Positions 1 to 11,516 of a stretch of 64,000 nucleotides of DNA are shown here, piece after piece (the stretch's first letter is position 1; the number at the start of each line of letters is the position of its first letter). The position numbers and the translations under genes are program-made. The stretch covers positions 62,001 through 126,000 of the forward strand of contig NZ_JAAEEB010000002.1 in the NCBI RefSeq assembly GCF_013346935.1, read 5' to 3'. This DNA comes from Lactobacillus melliventris (GTDB lineage Bacteria > Bacillota > Bacilli > Lactobacillales > Lactobacillaceae). A model generated the notes under the pieces. That model did not search any database. It was not told the DNA's origin and was given only the letters and a program-made list of their open reading frames with translations.

Positions 1-42
1 AAAAGCTGATAATTGTCGCTTTACCCGACATTTATCAGCTTT
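1..42 (-). terminator. Hairpin terminator at the window edge
   Basis: Two arms, AAGCTGATAA and TTATCAGCTT, enclose an inner GTCG/CGAC pairing. Read on the minus strand the stem ends in T's at the window edge. It lies 68 bases beyond the stop of the first glycoside hydrolase, so it probably ends that transcript. Confidence 0.6.
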
Positions 43-109
43 CTTACATTAGTATTGGTAAACAAAACAATTAAGAGCTAACACAAAACTAATTTTCCTG
101 AATTAAATT

Positions 110-1621
<1,512 letters not shown>

Positions 1622-1661
1622 TTAAATAAAGTATCATTTTTATAGTAACACTTTTTGAAAG

Positions 1662-2372
1662 CTAAATTTTTAGCTTAGTTATTTGATACATCTTTGCTAA
1701 AAACTTATTTTGTAAGTCAATATTATCAACTCTAGCGTCATAATTAGTTTCTTTTAAATGATAAAAGTACTTGCCTGAAACCGCATTATTATCTAATGTT
1801 GCCAAATATACTTGCGTTGAATAACCCTGAATTAAGCTGTCCGTTGCTTGTGATCCTCCCATTCTTGTTGGTACCCAACCCGGATCTACAGTAGTCACAA
1901 TAGTATTTTTATAAAGCCTTGCTATGCTTTTAGCTAGCAAAAGTACCTGCAGCTTAGAAGAAGAGTAGTCCGTATCCTTCTCTATTTGATCAATTTCCAA
2001 GCTCGCACCTAAATGCATGTTAGATGAAGTAAATATTATTTTCTTAGGAATTCTGATTAATGAGGACATTATATAAGGTGCTAAAACATTCACTTTAAAA
2101 ATAAGCTCATTATTCGAACTATATACACCTGCATTATGAATAATAGTATCCAGTTGACCCAATTTATTTATTTCTTTTGAAAGTCTAATAACTTCTGACC
2201 TTTTTCCTAAATCACCTATAAAAACATTTTTTGCTTGTGGTAATTTGTTTTTTACATAAATTGCTTTTTCTTTATTTCGAGCATGTAAATAAACTTCATT
2301 ACCATTTTCAATCAATTTTTTAACTGCTAAAAAACCTAACCCAGTAGTAGAACCTGTTACAAAAATTTTCAT
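1662..2372 (-). CDS. Short-chain dehydrogenase/reductase (SDR)
   Basis: A 236-residue SDR-family oxidoreductase. The Rossmann cofactor motif is VTGSTTGLGFLA (residues 5-16); NNELIFKVNVLAP and IIFTSSN mark the central strands. The usual YxxxK catalytic pair appears as YSSSK (DTDYSSSKLQ), so the enzyme looks active. NADP preference is suggested by HARNKEK after the second strand. The substrate is unknown. It lies 64 bases upstream of the GH1 gene on the same strand and could be co-transcribed with it. Upstream, a long hairpin separates it from the ABC gene. Confidence 0.85.
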   Translation of the reverse strand: MKIFVTGSTTGLGFLAVKKLIENGNEVYLHARNKEKAIYVKNKLPQAKNVFIGDLGKRSEVIRLSKEINKLGQLDTIIHNAGVYSSNNELIFKVNVLAPYIMSSLIRIPKKIIFTSSNMHLGASLEIDQIEKDTDYSSSKLQVLLLAKSIARLYKNTIVTTVDPGWVPTRMGGSQATDSLIQGYSTQVYLATLDNNAVSGKYFYHLKETNYDARVDNIDLQNKFLAKMYQITKLKI

Positions 2373-2398
2373 ATTGTAAACTCTTTTTATATAAAAAA

Positions 2399-2454
2399 GG
2401 AAGTATCACCTCTAAAAGACTATATAACTAGGTCTTTTACAAGGTTATACTTCC
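2399..2454 (-). terminator. Long hairpin terminator
   Basis: GGAAGTAT and ATACTTCC form the outer arms of a stem of over 20 bp with small mismatches (AAAAGAC/GTCTTTT inside). Read on the minus strand it runs into a T-run, as expected for a terminator of the ABC transporter gene ending at 2552. Confidence 0.7.
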
Positions 2455-2551
2455 GAAGAATAATGATCTTTTATTTATACAGATTATAAGATAATTTATC
2501 TATTTCTGCAATTCAAATTACAAAAATATTTTTCTATAGTAGTTTTATAGT

Positions 2552-4132
2552 TTAATGATTGCCAATATAATCATTAAAATCAATTACAGCATCATAACGC
2601 TTTAGTTCAGCCGGTTCATAATGGTGAATAACCTCAATGAAAGTAAAATCCGAATCAAACAAGTAGTCATGAATTGCTTGAGAGGTTGCCTTGTCCAAAG
2701 AAGCGTTGACTTCATCTAGTAATAAAATTGGACGTTTGGCTAAGATAGCCCTTGCCAGTTCAATTCGCGCTAATTGCCCACCTGATAATTGGTCAGCATT
2801 ATCACCTAGTTGGTAGTCAAAACCTTTTTCTTTAACCAATTGTCCTAATTCTAAATGTTCACAAACTTCTGTTACCCTTTCTCTAGGAATGTCCACACCT
2901 AACGTAAGGTTAAACCATAATGAGTCGGCAAAGATGACCGCGCTTTGGCTTGAATATGCAAACACATTAGTAAAAGTACCTGGTTGTACTGCTTTTTGAT
3001 TAAGCAACTCTTCTTGTGCCTGACCATAATCGCCATACATTAAATATTGGAGCATGGTGGATTTACCAGAGCCAGAAGGTCCAACGACCGCAACTTTTTG
3101 TCCTTTTGCAACTGCAAAATTAATTTGACTAGCTAGTTCTTTACCCTGCCGTTTTAAAGTCAGATTTTTCACTTCTAATTGTTTAAAATCGTCAGTAGCA
3201 ACACCATTTTGCGGCTTTTGTTCCCCTTTAGCAACAAACTGCTTGATCTTGTTAACGATACCCTTCGTGGTAGATAAATTGTTTCGTTCATTTAAAATTT
3301 GCAGGATAGGGTTAACAAATGAGTTAGAAAGCTGGGTGATGGCAAATAATGCCCCTAGTGTAATTTGACCATTGACTACCAGGAATGACCCAAAAGCAAA
3401 TGGTAGTAAAAAGGCACTGGCAATCGCAATAACATTAAGATAGGTATTAGTATTATTATTCAGCACATTCATTTTGGCCAGTTTTTCTTCCAGGCGTTCA
3501 ACGGCACGTTTATTCTGCTTAACAGCATTGTCTTGCTTGCCGTATAAGTTAAAAGTTCCGGTGCCAGCTAAAATATTTTTGGTTTGGCTGACATACTTGT
3601 CGTTGGCCTTAGTCCAATCACCTGATGCCTTTTGAATTGGTTTTTGAAAAAAGTTGGAGACGATTGTAGGGATTGCTGAGCCCACGAAATAAATTAAGGT
3701 AACAAACCAGTTTAAATATAAAGCATAACCCAGTGCCAAAATAACGGTATAGGCATAGATCAGAATTTCAATTTCAGCTTCATAACGATTAGCTTCTAAT
3801 AACTTAAAGTCGTTAGTTAAAAAACCTAAATCAGAGCTGTCTTCTTCTTTATTTAGCAGCATCCCTTTCAGCACTTTAGATCTCAACTTTGTGTTAATCT
3901 GCTTAACTGCATCGGTTTTTAAGTAATTAAATATTAATCCTGAAATTAAGATGATAGTTAAAGCTACTATGATCTGCAGCATTAAAGAAGGTAAAGCTGA
4001 AAATTGTCTTTTGGTTGCCATATTGATCAAATTGCTAAGCATATAAGCAGCAAAGATATTTAAAGTACTGTATATCAAACCGAAAACATTGAGCCAAAAG
4101 AATTTTAAATGTGAATAGTTATGGTAAATCAT
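2552..4132 (-). CDS. ABC transporter, fused permease and ATPase
   Basis: A 526-residue ABC exporter half-transporter. The first ~290 residues are hydrophobic, with about six membrane segments (exporter-type fold); the rest is the nucleotide-binding domain. Visible motifs are Walker A GPSGSGKST, signature LSGGQ, Walker B ILLLDEV and the switch His in VIHHYE. It probably acts as a homodimer exporting a peptide, drug or lipid. The start follows GGGAGAAAAATA. No peptide precursor or immunity gene is obvious nearby, so the substrate is open. Short NBD fragments of other exporters occur at 24991-25212 and 42408-42608. Confidence 0.88.
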   Translation of the reverse strand: MIYHNYSHLKFFWLNVFGLIYSTLNIFAAYMLSNLINMATKRQFSALPSLMLQIIVALTIILISGLIFNYLKTDAVKQINTKLRSKVLKGMLLNKEEDSSDLGFLTNDFKLLEANRYEAEIEILIYAYTVILALGYALYLNWFVTLIYFVGSAIPTIVSNFFQKPIQKASGDWTKANDKYVSQTKNILAGTGTFNLYGKQDNAVKQNKRAVERLEEKLAKMNVLNNNTNTYLNVIAIASAFLLPFAFGSFLVVNGQITLGALFAITQLSNSFVNPILQILNERNNLSTTKGIVNKIKQFVAKGEQKPQNGVATDDFKQLEVKNLTLKRQGKELASQINFAVAKGQKVAVVGPSGSGKSTMLQYLMYGDYGQAQEELLNQKAVQPGTFTNVFAYSSQSAVIFADSLWFNLTLGVDIPRERVTEVCEHLELGQLVKEKGFDYQLGDNADQLSGGQLARIELARAILAKRPILLLDEVNASLDKATSQAIHDYLFDSDFTFIEVIHHYEPAELKRYDAVIDFNDYIGNH

Positions 4133-4317
4133 TATTTTTCTCCCTCAGTTTTGTTAATAATTTTTTCATTCATAAAGATGATAAATTAATTAAACTTGAG
4201 AAGAACCGTGATTACAATACTATTTAACTAAGAGGTCACTATCAGGAATGTAAGTGGGACAAATTTTATACTAAAATGCAAAACCAGTTTTATAACCCTG
4301 TAAATACTTAGACCTTA

Positions 4318-4701
4318 CTAATTTCTAAGTTCATTAGTAATACCCATAATTACCTCAATTAATAATAATAAGTTCCATAAAACACTTAAAGTAGCGGCAA
4401 TGGTTATCAATATTATGACCAGTGTCGTAAACCCTTGAGCTTCATACATGAACGCCGCCCCAATTAGAAAGACCAGGCTCAGAATATAAATTAACCAGTT
4501 AGCTATTTTATACATTTGGTGATCAGTTTTCACTGCAATAAACTCATCACGCTCGTCTTCATCATCTTTATCTGTGCCCACAGTTTTGGCTTTATAAAAA
4601 AGATAAACAGCAAAACTAATAGCAAAAACTGCATAAATAATATTTTTCGGTATATCGGTTTGTCTGCGGTGCTGCAGAATCTCTAAACTGATCAGCGCCA
4701 A
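4318..4701 (-). CDS. Small membrane protein beside an XRE regulator
   Basis: At least 127 residues with four hydrophobic stretches and an acidic cytoplasmic-type loop (TDKDDEDERDE). The only standard start is TTG at 4701. The same frame stays open upstream to about 4783 and encodes a Lys/Arg-rich stretch followed by hydrophobic residues (KYYFSASFFTLLALLE), which looks like the real first membrane segment. That extension has no ATG, GTG or TTG. It overlaps the end of the upstream XRE gene, so translation may be coupled to it or may start at an unusual codon. The layout, a small XRE regulator followed by a membrane protein, is common in Firmicutes. Function unknown. Confidence 0.7.
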   Translation of the reverse strand: MALISLEILQHRRQTDIPKNIIYAVFAISFAVYLFYKAKTVGTDKDDEDERDEFIAVKTDHQMYKIANWLIYILSLVFLIGAAFMYEAQGFTTLVIILITIAATLSVLWNLLLLIEVIMGITNELRN

Positions 4702-4768
4702 CTCAAGAAGTGCTAATAATGTAAAAAAGGATGCTGAGAAATAATATTTGAGCTTTCTTTTCTTATTC

Positions 4769-4981
4769 TTATTCTTTTTCTATATATTCCTGTAAACAAA
4801 ATAAGGTTGCAATATCAGTTTTAAAAACTTGCGCCAGTTTATACGCCAAGACGAGTGAGGGCTTATATTTCCCCTTTTCTACTGAGATAATCGTTCGCTC
4901 AGTAACACCCACTTTAGCGGCAAGTTCACGCTGCGTTAAGTGCAGCTTTTTTCTATTTTCCTTAACTAAATTTTTGATAAT
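4769..4981 (-). CDS. Small XRE/Cro-CI family regulator
   Basis: A 70-residue helix-turn-helix protein. The HTH is seen in LTQRELAAKVGVTERTIISV followed by EKGKYKPSLVLAYKLAQVF, the classic Cro/CI layout, with an almost complete DNA-binding domain and nothing else. There is no ATG, GTG or TTG in frame at the 5' end. The frame opens after a TGA, and a good ribosome site (GAGAAGGTGAG) lies directly before ATT ATC AAA, so ATT at 4981 is proposed as start. Seventeen bases upstream lies a perfect 18-bp palindrome, likely its own operator. It lies upstream of, and probably regulates, the small membrane protein. Confidence 0.8.
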   Translation of the reverse strand: MIKNLVKENRKKLHLTQRELAAKVGVTERTIISVEKGKYKPSLVLAYKLAQVFKTDIATLFCLQEYIEKE

Positions 4982-4997
4982 CTCACCTTCTCATTAA

Positions 4998-5015
4998 CAT
5001 GAAGTATACTTCATG
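4998..5015. promoter_or_regulatory. Perfect palindrome, likely XRE operator
   Basis: CATGAAGTA/TACTTCATG is a perfect 9+9 inverted repeat. It lies 17 bases before the proposed start of the XRE gene and contains TATACT, a possible minus-strand -10 box. A further half-site (AGCTTCAT) follows at 5021-5028. Autoregulation is inferred from position. Confidence 0.65.
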
Positions 5016-5046
5016 TAGTTAGCTTCATATATATTACAGTAAAAGA

Positions 5047-5073
5047 AAAAAGCCAAGTAAAACTTGGTTTTTA
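5047..5073 (-). terminator. Intrinsic terminator
   Basis: CCAAGT/ACTTGG with a three-base loop, flanked by A- and T-runs. It lies just after the stop of the hydroxyacid dehydrogenase gene on the minus strand and could work in both directions. Confidence 0.75.
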
Positions 5074-5090
5074 TTCATACTTATTTTGTG

Positions 5091-6044
5091 CTAATTAACT
5101 TGGTTTAATGGCTTGTGATCCCTTAAATATGAAATTAGATTTTGTGAAGCCTCAGTAGTAATATTTGTGCGAGCAGCCAGGGTGCCAGAACCCGCGTGAG
5201 GTGACAAAATTACATTGTCTAATTCGCAGAGTGCTTGTGGCACATTGGGTTCAGTTTCATAGACATCTAACCCTGCTCCAGCAATATCACCGTTTTGCAA
5301 AGCGGCAATTAAATCATTTTGTTTAATCAATTTACCCCGAGCAACATTGATAATATAAGCTGTCTTTTTCATTTGTTTAAAAACTTGGGCGTTGAAAACG
5401 CCTGCTGTAGCAGGAGTTGCAGGAGCATGCAGAGTAATTACATCAGCTGTTTTAACTAAAGTAGCAAAATCTACATAATGAACATTCTTTTTTGCTTCCT
5501 CTGCAGAACTTAAACGATGTCTATTATGGTAAATAACTTTCATGCCAAAAACTTGGGCATACTTTGCTACCTGAGAACCAATGCGCCCCATACCGTAAAT
5601 GCCTAGCGTCTTCCCCTGGAGCCCTGTTCCCATATTTTCCGGCTGAGAAACATTAACCCATTTTCCTTGACGAATTGTTTTGTCATAAAAGTGCAGGCGT
5701 CTTACAGTTGCTAACATTAAGGCAAATGTCATTTCAGCAGTGGGAATGAGGACACTTTTAGGACAATTGGCCACAACAATTCCTTTTTGCTTTGCATAAT
5801 CAATATCAATGTGATCAAAGCCAACGCCATTAGCGGTAATGATTTTTAAATTAGTGCCGGCATCAATCAGTTCCCGATCGCCTTTCATTCCAGTAAGTAT
5901 CAACCCATCGTATTCAGCTAAATGCGCTAAAACCCACGCTCTACCAACTGTTTCTGGTTTACAAGTTACTGTGAAATTCTTTTTTAACTCCGTTAGACCT
6001 GCATCTGGGACAATTCCAGTTACCAAAATCTTTATCTTACTCAT
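5091..6044 (-). CDS. D-2-hydroxyacid dehydrogenase
   Basis: A 317-residue NAD(P)-dependent D-isomer 2-hydroxyacid dehydrogenase. It interconverts 2-oxoacids and D-2-hydroxyacids in the cytoplasm. The nucleotide fold shows GIYGMGRIGS. The catalytic Arg, Glu and His appear in INVARGKLI, DVYETEP and LSPHAGSGT. The frame is open to GTG at 6065, but AAAGGAGG lies directly before the ATG at 6044, so that start is used. The sequence resembles glyoxylate/hydroxypyruvate or 2-ketogluconate reductases more than the D-lactate dehydrogenases of lactobacilli. The real substrate is unknown. It stands alone between two terminators. Confidence 0.9.
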   Translation of the reverse strand: MSKIKILVTGIVPDAGLTELKKNFTVTCKPETVGRAWVLAHLAEYDGLILTGMKGDRELIDAGTNLKIITANGVGFDHIDIDYAKQKGIVVANCPKSVLIPTAEMTFALMLATVRRLHFYDKTIRQGKWVNVSQPENMGTGLQGKTLGIYGMGRIGSQVAKYAQVFGMKVIYHNRHRLSSAEEAKKNVHYVDFATLVKTADVITLHAPATPATAGVFNAQVFKQMKKTAYIINVARGKLIKQNDLIAALQNGDIAGAGLDVYETEPNVPQALCELDNVILSPHAGSGTLAARTNITTEASQNLISYLRDHKPLNQVN

Positions 6045-6170
6045 TTTTAGCCTCCTTTGGTTCACAAGTATTTTTCTCTTATTTGATCATTATCTAAAAA
6101 GTTTTAAATTGAGCCATCATAATTATTATTAACTTAATGATAATTATACTTTAGTATTACTCTCCCATCA

Positions 6171-6208
6171 AAAACACCTGACAATATTCAAATCTTGTCA
6201 GGTGTTTT
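6171..6208. terminator. Strong bidirectional hairpin
   Basis: AAAACACCTGACAA pairs perfectly with TTGTCAGGTGTTTT around a 10-base loop. It separates the dehydrogenase promoter region from the small membrane gene at 6440. I see no gene in the rest of 6066-6439. Confidence 0.8.
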
Positions 6209-6439
6209 GTCTTATTTATTTTCTTTTGCTTATTGCAGCGGCAACTTCTTAAGGGTTGTTTCCGTTTAATATAATGAAATATTCCAAAGAAATAACTTGT
6301 GAACATTTATTCTGAGAAAAATACTTTTTTGTGCGCTAGGTTTCTATGAGCTGGTTCAAAAATAAAACCAGCAGCCTTTCCTTTTCCGGTCGCATATTTA
6401 TTTAGGGCAATTTTAATGGCACAATATTCCCTTTTTATC

Positions 6440-6655
6440 TTACTTATCCCTTGTCAGTTTTAAAATTACACTGACCGCTGTTGCCGCACTAGCAGCTACA
6501 ATTAACCAACCAAGAGCATTCTGCGGTCGGTTATATGCAATAACCGGAGCCATACTCCACAACTGATTGTTAGAGATAGCAACTGCAACAATGCCAATCA
6601 CAACAAGCCACAAAACAATTGCCAATATAGTAGTTAGTCTTTGAATATTTTTCAT
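6440..6655 (-). CDS. Small two-span membrane protein
   Basis: A 71-residue protein with two strongly hydrophobic segments (about residues 8-27 and 47-66) joined by a short polar loop, and a basic C-terminal end (KLTRDK). The ATG follows GGCAGGAG with normal spacing, so it is likely translated. I do not recognise the family. It stands alone between the bidirectional terminator at 6171 and the pepO gene, on the same strand as pepO. Confidence 0.65.
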   Translation of the reverse strand: MKNIQRLTTILAIVLWLVVIGIVAVAISNNQLWSMAPVIAYNRPQNALGWLIVAASAATAVSVILKLTRDK

Positions 6656-6783
6656 TATTATTTTCTCCTGCCTAAAAAATTATTTTTACTATTCTTCTAG
6701 CATCACGTGCTGGACTTATATCTGTTTTAGCACAAAGCAGGAGCTGATTTTCTTAAAAAATACTTAATTTATAGTATCAAATT

Positions 6784-8730
6784 TTACCAGACTTGTACTC
6801 GTTTATCCGGATCAAGCCACATACCGTCTCCTTCTTTAACATTGAAAGCTTGATAAAACTCATCTTGACATTGTACCTGCACATTTGCTCGAGCCTGAGA
6901 AAGTGCATGAACATCAGATGCGGCGACTAATTGCCAAAATTCAGGCTTAGCGTTTGTTGCCCAAATTCGCGCATAGTTTTCAAACAAAATTTTGGCGTCT
7001 CCACCTTCTTGCTTATTAGCTGCAACAGCTACTGTCAAGCCACCCTGATCACCAATATTTTCTGAAACTGTTAATTTACCGTTGATTTTGCTCGTACCGA
7101 CCTCAACACCGTCAAATAGTTTAATTTCAGCTTCGACCCTTTTATTAAACTCGGCATAGTCTTCATCAGTCCACCAGTTTTTCATATTACCTAATTCATC
7201 AAATTGAGCACCGTTGTTGTCAAACGCATGCGAAATTTCATGACCTACAACTGCACCAAAACCACCGTAATTAGCTGCACGATCTTGCTGTAGGTCATAA
7301 AAAGGCTTTTGCAGTAAAAGTGCTGGGAAGGTAATGTCATTACTTGGCGGATTATAACAAGCATTTGGTTCTACCGCCGACATTATCCAAAGTGTGCGGT
7401 CAACGGGTCTGTTAATATCTGCAAAGTTATCCTTAAGCTTAATCTGGCTATTTGCTTTAACATTACTATATAAGCTGCCACCCTCTAAAGCCGGTGTTAC
7501 TTTGAATTTGTCATAAAACCCTTGAACATGCTCTGGATAGCCAATTTTTAAGACTAAAGTATCTAGCTTCTTTAATGCCTTTTTCTTAGTGGTATCTGAC
7601 AGCCAAGTATTCTTTTTTAAATGATCTTGGTAAACCGCAATCATATTCTTAACAATTTTAGTAGCATCAGCTTTGGCTTCAGCACCCAAGTATTTTTCAC
7701 CATAATATTGACCAATGACATCGCCAAATAATCTGACCGTCTCATCATAAGCAAAGCGCTCGTCTGTAACTAAAGAATCTATGCCGTACATTGCTTTTCT
7801 TAGTGGCAGTATTGCCTTTCTAAATTTACGTGATAAATATCCAGCTGCTTGATTAATAAAATACCCGATTAGCCAACCCTTTAGTTCAGCAAAATGCTCT
7901 TCATTAAACAATTCATCAAATTTAGCTAAATAGCCTGGCTCAGTAACATTAACTTTCTTAGCAGTTTCAAGTCCATTTTCTTTCATCAAATCAGCTAAAT
8001 GAATATTTTTACTCTGGTTTGCAAATTCTGTCAGACCCATTGGATGATACATATTTTCAATTTTAGAATTATACTCTGCTGATTGATAAACCTGCGCCAA
8101 ACGCTGATCCAATTTAACTGCTCCTGTGGCGTATTGTTCAGCTTCAGCCTGCTTAATACCACTCATTACCAGCAAATTAATGGTTTGCTTTTGCCAAACA
8201 TCAAGCAAGTCGGCAGTTTTTTCATTACCATAATAACTGGTATCGGCCAAAATCAAATTTTGCCGGTAAAAAGTGACAATATTTAGTTGTGCATCCTTAA
8301 AATCTGGTTCCACTTCAAATTTGAAGGGCAAGTTGTCGGCTAGCAACAAATTCGTTAAGTTCTTATTGACATCAGCTAAATTATTGAGACTGGTTAAAAA
8401 AGTCAAGTCTTCCTTAATTGGAGCAGCACCGTCAGCAGCTCTTTTTTCTTCGTCTTCAGCTACCCGGTAAAATTCAACTGCTTTGTTAAGATTCTTAACT
8501 TGGGGAACTGGTTTTTTACCAGCAACAAAAGCAGAAAAATCTTTTAAAAGGTGTTTACGCGTTTGTTTATCTGCTATATCAAAACTACTAATCCACGGCT
8601 CACCTGCAGGGACAGGATTGTCCTTTAGCCATTTTGAATTTACAGCCAAGTAAAGGTTATCTTGTTCACGAGTATTTACATCTGGCTTAGTAGTATCGCC
8701 AAAGCCACCACGAATATTAAATTTAGTCAT
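6784..8730 (-). CDS. pepO: Endopeptidase PepO, M13 family
   Basis: A 648-residue zinc metallopeptidase of the M13 (neprilysin) family, matching the length of lactic PepO enzymes. It has no signal peptide, so it acts in the cytoplasm on oligopeptides. The zinc site is HEISH (residues 497-501) in VVGHEISHAFDNNG, with the third ligand in SENIGDQGG. The conserved NPPSNDITFPA lies before it and the C-terminal end carries a typical Trp. The start follows AAGGAGAAAAAA. In lactobacilli PepO takes part in using peptides released from casein, which fits the envelope proteinase in this window. Streptococcal PepO also destroys Rgg pheromones; a box upstream of this gene is shared with the rgg gene at 11874. 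Confidence 0.95.
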   Translation of the reverse strand: MTKFNIRGGFGDTTKPDVNTREQDNLYLAVNSKWLKDNPVPAGEPWISSFDIADKQTRKHLLKDFSAFVAGKKPVPQVKNLNKAVEFYRVAEDEEKRAADGAAPIKEDLTFLTSLNNLADVNKNLTNLLLADNLPFKFEVEPDFKDAQLNIVTFYRQNLILADTSYYGNEKTADLLDVWQKQTINLLVMSGIKQAEAEQYATGAVKLDQRLAQVYQSAEYNSKIENMYHPMGLTEFANQSKNIHLADLMKENGLETAKKVNVTEPGYLAKFDELFNEEHFAELKGWLIGYFINQAAGYLSRKFRKAILPLRKAMYGIDSLVTDERFAYDETVRLFGDVIGQYYGEKYLGAEAKADATKIVKNMIAVYQDHLKKNTWLSDTTKKKALKKLDTLVLKIGYPEHVQGFYDKFKVTPALEGGSLYSNVKANSQIKLKDNFADINRPVDRTLWIMSAVEPNACYNPPSNDITFPALLLQKPFYDLQQDRAANYGGFGAVVGHEISHAFDNNGAQFDELGNMKNWWTDEDYAEFNKRVEAEIKLFDGVEVGTSKINGKLTVSENIGDQGGLTVAVAANKQEGGDAKILFENYARIWATNAKPEFWQLVAASDVHALSQARANVQVQCQDEFYQAFNVKEGDGMWLDPDKRVQVW

Positions 8731-8793
8731 TTTTTTCTCCTTGTTTTAATTTTTTTATTATCATAATGTTACATTAACAAAGCAAGACCACTA

Positions 8794-8813
8794 AAAAAAT
8801 GTCGTATTCGAAA
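8794..8813. promoter_or_regulatory. Box shared by the pepO and rgg upstream regions
   Basis: TTTCGAATACGACATTTTT, read on the minus strand, lies about 65-85 bases before pepO. Nearly the same sequence (ATTCAAATACGACATTTTT) lies between rgg and the MFS gene at 12769-12786. The function as a binding site is inferred from the sharing. Confidence 0.45.
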
Positions 8814-8869
8814 TTTTAAGTTTTTTATTAAAAAGTATAAAAATTCGGAGCACGTGTAAAATTGCACAC

Positions 8870-8904
8870 AAAAAAGCCCTACTTTTTTAAAAATAGAGCT
8901 TTTT
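8870..8904 (-). terminator. Intrinsic terminator of the GH1 unit
   Basis: An A/T-rich stem (AAAGCYCTA arms, slightly mismatched) followed on the minus strand by a T-run. It lies 66 bases after the stop of the GH1 gene at 8971. Confidence 0.65.
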
Positions 8905-8970
8905 AATGTAGCTGAAACCAATTTTTAGCCTAAAATTTACTGAATTAATTGCTTTCTTACAAGGATCCGG

Positions 8971-10470
<1,500 letters not shown>

Positions 10471-10482
10471 TCATTTCTAAAT

Positions 10483-10627
10483 TTAATTTTGAGAAACACT
10501 TTGCTCTTTTTCATAAAGCTGCTTGTCGTAGGCTTTAAAGAAAGGATACCAATACCCGTAAAATCAAGCCAATAATAATTATTCCAGCGTAGAATTTAAT
10601 ACTTAATTTCTGCTTCAAGCTTGCCAT
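10483..10627 (-). pseudogene. Remnant of PTS EIIC (lactose/cellobiose family)
   Basis: Read on the minus strand, one frame gives the hydrophobic SIKFYAGIIIIGLIL. After a one-base frame change it gives WYPFFKAYDKQLYEKEQS and a stop. YPFFKAYDKQL is the usual C-terminal end of cellobiose/lactose-type EIIC permeases. Only about 45 of some 440 codons remain. The scrap ends 21 bases upstream of the GH1 start, the spacing of an operon. The loss probably came with IS-mediated deletion, since an IS3-like end lies about 100 bases further on. Confidence 0.7.
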
Positions 10628-10850
10628 TACTATTTCTGAATTATACTAACTTCTCGCACCACTTTAATTATAATGAAAATTATGCAAAAAATGGCAATGT
10701 TACTAAAAAATACTTGAGTACTGATGATGTGAACCCTAAAATTAGGTAGTTTATAGCTGTTAGCTAATGACTAATTCTTACTATTTCGAATAAATTGTTT
10801 CCACTGACATATACCATAGTAAGAGTTTTTGTTTAGCTAATTAATCATAA

Positions 10851-10884
10851 AAAAGCCCCAAAAGCTGTTTAACTTTTGGGGCTT
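10851..10884 (-). terminator. Intrinsic terminator after the Rgg fragment
   Basis: AAGCCCCAAAAG/CTTTTGGGGCTT, a perfect 12-bp stem with A- and T-runs, lies 30 bases after the stop of the Rgg fragment. Confidence 0.8.
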
Positions 10885-10914
10885 ACATCAAATTTAAAAT
10901 TAAATACGATATTT

Positions 10915-11301
10915 TTATTTTTGCTTTTCAAAAAATCTAGTTATTTCCTTGCCATATTCAGGCATCCCTAATAAAGAAAAATTTTCAATTGCCTTATGAC
11001 AAATCTGTAAATATTTATCCTTAGCGTCATATTGGTACATAATCATGTTTTCAAGTAATACTATGACATTTTTATAGAAGAACAATTCTGGTTTGGTTGA
11101 TATTTGATTTGCTGCTCTGACTAGGAATTTGGTTTCATCATACTTTTTTTCTTCAATGCACTGGATTAACAAATTACCAATAACAGTTAAAAGCATTTCT
11201 AAAATTTTCACATCATTTGATCCTTGAAATTGTTTAATTATCCCTCTAGAAATTATCACATTACTTTCTACATCATAAAACATCATAAAATTACAATAAA
11301 G
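10915..11301 (-). pseudogene. Truncated Rgg-type regulator (C-terminal part)
   Basis: A 123-residue open frame (from ATG at 11286) that aligns with the last 125 residues of the Rgg protein at 11874-12731: ISTKP.LFFYKN and SLGMPEY are nearly identical in both. The match continues upstream of the ATG through LYCN to about 11301 and then stops exactly where a hairpin repeat begins. The HTH and the first ~155 residues are missing, so it cannot bind DNA as a normal Rgg. It might still be translated as a dimer-poisoning or peptide-binding fragment, but there is no good ribosome site. It is most simply a duplicated, truncated copy. Confidence 0.75.
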
Positions 11302-11334
11302 GACTAACTCCGCTTGAATATCGGCAGTTAGTCC
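11301..11334. repeat. Palindromic repeat, copy 1
   Basis: GGACTAACT/AGTTAGTCC arms around CCGCTTGAATATCGGC. A second copy with the same arms and a similar loop lies at 25587-25620, beside IS3 remnants. It is probably a terminator or end segment that belonged to one IS type. Confidence 0.65.
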
Positions 11335-11440
11335 TCAGTTAATAGCTAATATAAAGTGTCCTAATTTTGGGATTCACATCACTATCTGACTAGTACTCTT
11401 TCTTATCTTGATTTTATATTCTTTTTGGCACATAACAAAT

Positions 11441-11468
11441 AAAACATTGCCGTGCATGGCAATGTTTT
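11441..11468. terminator. Hairpin, AAAACATTGCC/GGCAATGTTTT
   Basis: A perfect 11-bp stem with a short loop and flanking A/T-runs, able to act in both directions. No gene ends close by, so it may be a leftover from a deleted gene. Confidence 0.6.
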
Positions 11469-11482
11469 TAATACTATTGGTT

Positions 11483-11516
11483 ATCACACAATTATTTACT
11501 TTCGTGTGATTTTTTA
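11483..11516 (+). terminator. Hairpin ATCACAC/GTGTGAT with T-run
   Basis: A 7-bp stem with a 14-base loop followed by six T's on the plus strand. No plus-strand gene ends just before it; a weaker call than its neighbour. Confidence 0.4.

Larger units (their letters stand above)
10725..11381. mobile_element. IS3-like inverted ends enclosing an Rgg fragment
   Basis: The left end (10725-10753) reads TGATGTGAACCCTAAAATTA. The right end (11354-11381), read on the opposite strand, starts TGATGTGAATCCCAAAATTA and continues with GGACACTT. These look like terminal repeats of the IS3 family (IS150 type). No transposase lies between them; the 657-bp interior holds a truncated Rgg gene and a hairpin. 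I see no clear target duplication. It could be a decayed IS or a mobile cassette. Confidence 0.5.
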
